From assembly GCA_947259625.1 (NCBI GenBank), contig CAMYMY010000209.1, forward strand, positions 1 to 14,604: 14,604 nucleotides of DNA, written 5' to 3'. The DNA comes from an uncultured Kiloniellales bacterium. Its GTDB lineage: Bacteria; Pseudomonadota; Alphaproteobacteria; Kiloniellales; JAKSDN01. The notes beneath the pieces were generated by a model that saw only the letters and a program-made list of their open reading frames with translations, did no database searches and was not told the origin of the DNA. Positions within the stretch are counted from its first letter, which is position 1; every line of letters begins with the position of its first letter. The position numbers were made by a program, and so were the translations under genes. Shown here piece after piece: positions 14,116 through 14,604 of the stretch.

Positions 14116-14604
14116 GTGCGCGGCATCATCCTGGCAGGCGGCGCGGGAACCCGCCTCTACCCGGTCACCCGGAGCGTCAGCAAGCAGCTGCTGCCGGTCT
14201 ACGACAAGCCGATGATCTACTACCCGCTGTCGACCCTCATGCTGGCGGGCATCCGGGACATCCTGGTCATCACCACGCCCGAGGACGCCGGGCAGTTCCG
14301 GAGCTTGCTGGGCGACGGCGCGCAGTGGGGCCTGGCGATCGACTACGCGGTGCAGCCCTCGCCGGACGGCCTCGCCCAGGCCTTCCTGATCGGGCGCGAT
14401 TTCATCGGCGCGGAGTCCTGCGCGCTGGTGCTGGGCGACAACATCTTCTACGGCCACGGCCTGGTCGAGCTGCTGCAGGCGGCGGCGGCGCGCCCAGACG
14501 GCGCGACGGTCTTCGGATACCAGGTGTCGGACCCCGAGCGCTACGGCGTGGTCGCCTTCGACCGCGGCGGCCTGGCGGTCAGCATCGAGGAAAAGCCGAA
14601 GCGG
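14116..14604 (+). CDS. rfbA: glucose-1-phosphate thymidylyltransferase (partial, runs off the window)
   Basis: 163 codons are visible and the frame stays open to the window end; the full protein is about 290 residues. The N-terminus has the nucleotidyltransferase signature LAGGAGTRLYPVT, then SKQLLPVYDKPMIYYPLS, with the catalytic Arg and Lys. LGDNIFYGHGL (Asp for Mg2+) and VSDPERYGVVAFD also match RmlA. It makes dTDP-glucose from glucose-1-phosphate and dTTP, the first step towards dTDP-rhamnose. GTG at 14116 is chosen because GGGGAG (14102-14107) lies 8 bases upstream. It follows rfbD by 29 bases in the same operon. Confidence 0.95.
   Translation, partial: MRGIILAGGAGTRLYPVTRSVSKQLLPVYDKPMIYYPLSTLMLAGIRDILVITTPEDAGQFRSLLGDGAQWGLAIDYAVQPSPDGLAQAFLIGRDFIGAESCALVLGDNIFYGHGLVELLQAAAARPDGATVFGYQVSDPERYGVVAFDRGGLAVSIEEKPKR

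Overview
The window reads as a GC-rich proteobacterial chromosome, most likely an alphaproteobacterium. The support is a DUF1127 protein, a GcvA-type LysR regulator, a TRAP transporter and generally high GC. That placement is inference; there is no rRNA or other marker gene. No tRNA, rRNA or CRISPR array was seen.

Region 1 (about 47-7276, + strand) is one tight gene series that looks like a small-molecule catabolic operon. It encodes a thiamine-diphosphate (ThDP) enzyme, a DadA-type FAD amino-acid dehydrogenase, a TRAP transporter (periplasmic binding protein, small permease, and a large permease split into two ORFs), and a muconate-lactonizing-subgroup enolase-superfamily enzyme. Gaps are short, start/stop overlaps are frequent, and two micro-ORFs lie in the junctions before dadA and dctP. 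A 12-bp hairpin separates the binding-protein gene from the permease genes. The likely logic is import of an amino-acid-like carboxylate, epimerisation or dehydration by the enolase-fold enzyme, flavin oxidation, and carbonyl/2-oxoacid chemistry by the ThDP enzyme. The substrate cannot be read from sequence; a hydroxyproline or betaine relative is a reasonable guess.

Region 2 (7277-9647) holds an AT-rich EamA-type exporter gene on the - strand. Its start codon overlaps the stop of a GC-rich DUF1127 gene, and base composition changes abruptly at that overlap. Divergent from these is a LysR regulator gene, with a near-perfect 10-bp inverted repeat in front of it.

Region 3 (9648-10581) is a scar. 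It holds the first third of a 2OG-Fe(II) oxygenase gene, an unassigned stretch, the C-terminal remnant of an IS630-family transposase with an in-frame stop, and a degenerate palindromic extragenic repeat.

Region 4 (10582-14604, + strand) is a polysaccharide/dTDP-rhamnose locus: a family 2 glycosyltransferase, a broken rfbC (RmlC) lacking about 43 internal codons, an extended-SDR sugar-nucleotide epimerase/dehydratase with an altered YxxxK motif, rfbD (RmlD), and the start of rfbA (RmlA), which runs off the window. No rfbB is visible, and rfbC is unlikely to work, so dTDP-L-rhamnose synthesis would need genes elsewhere.
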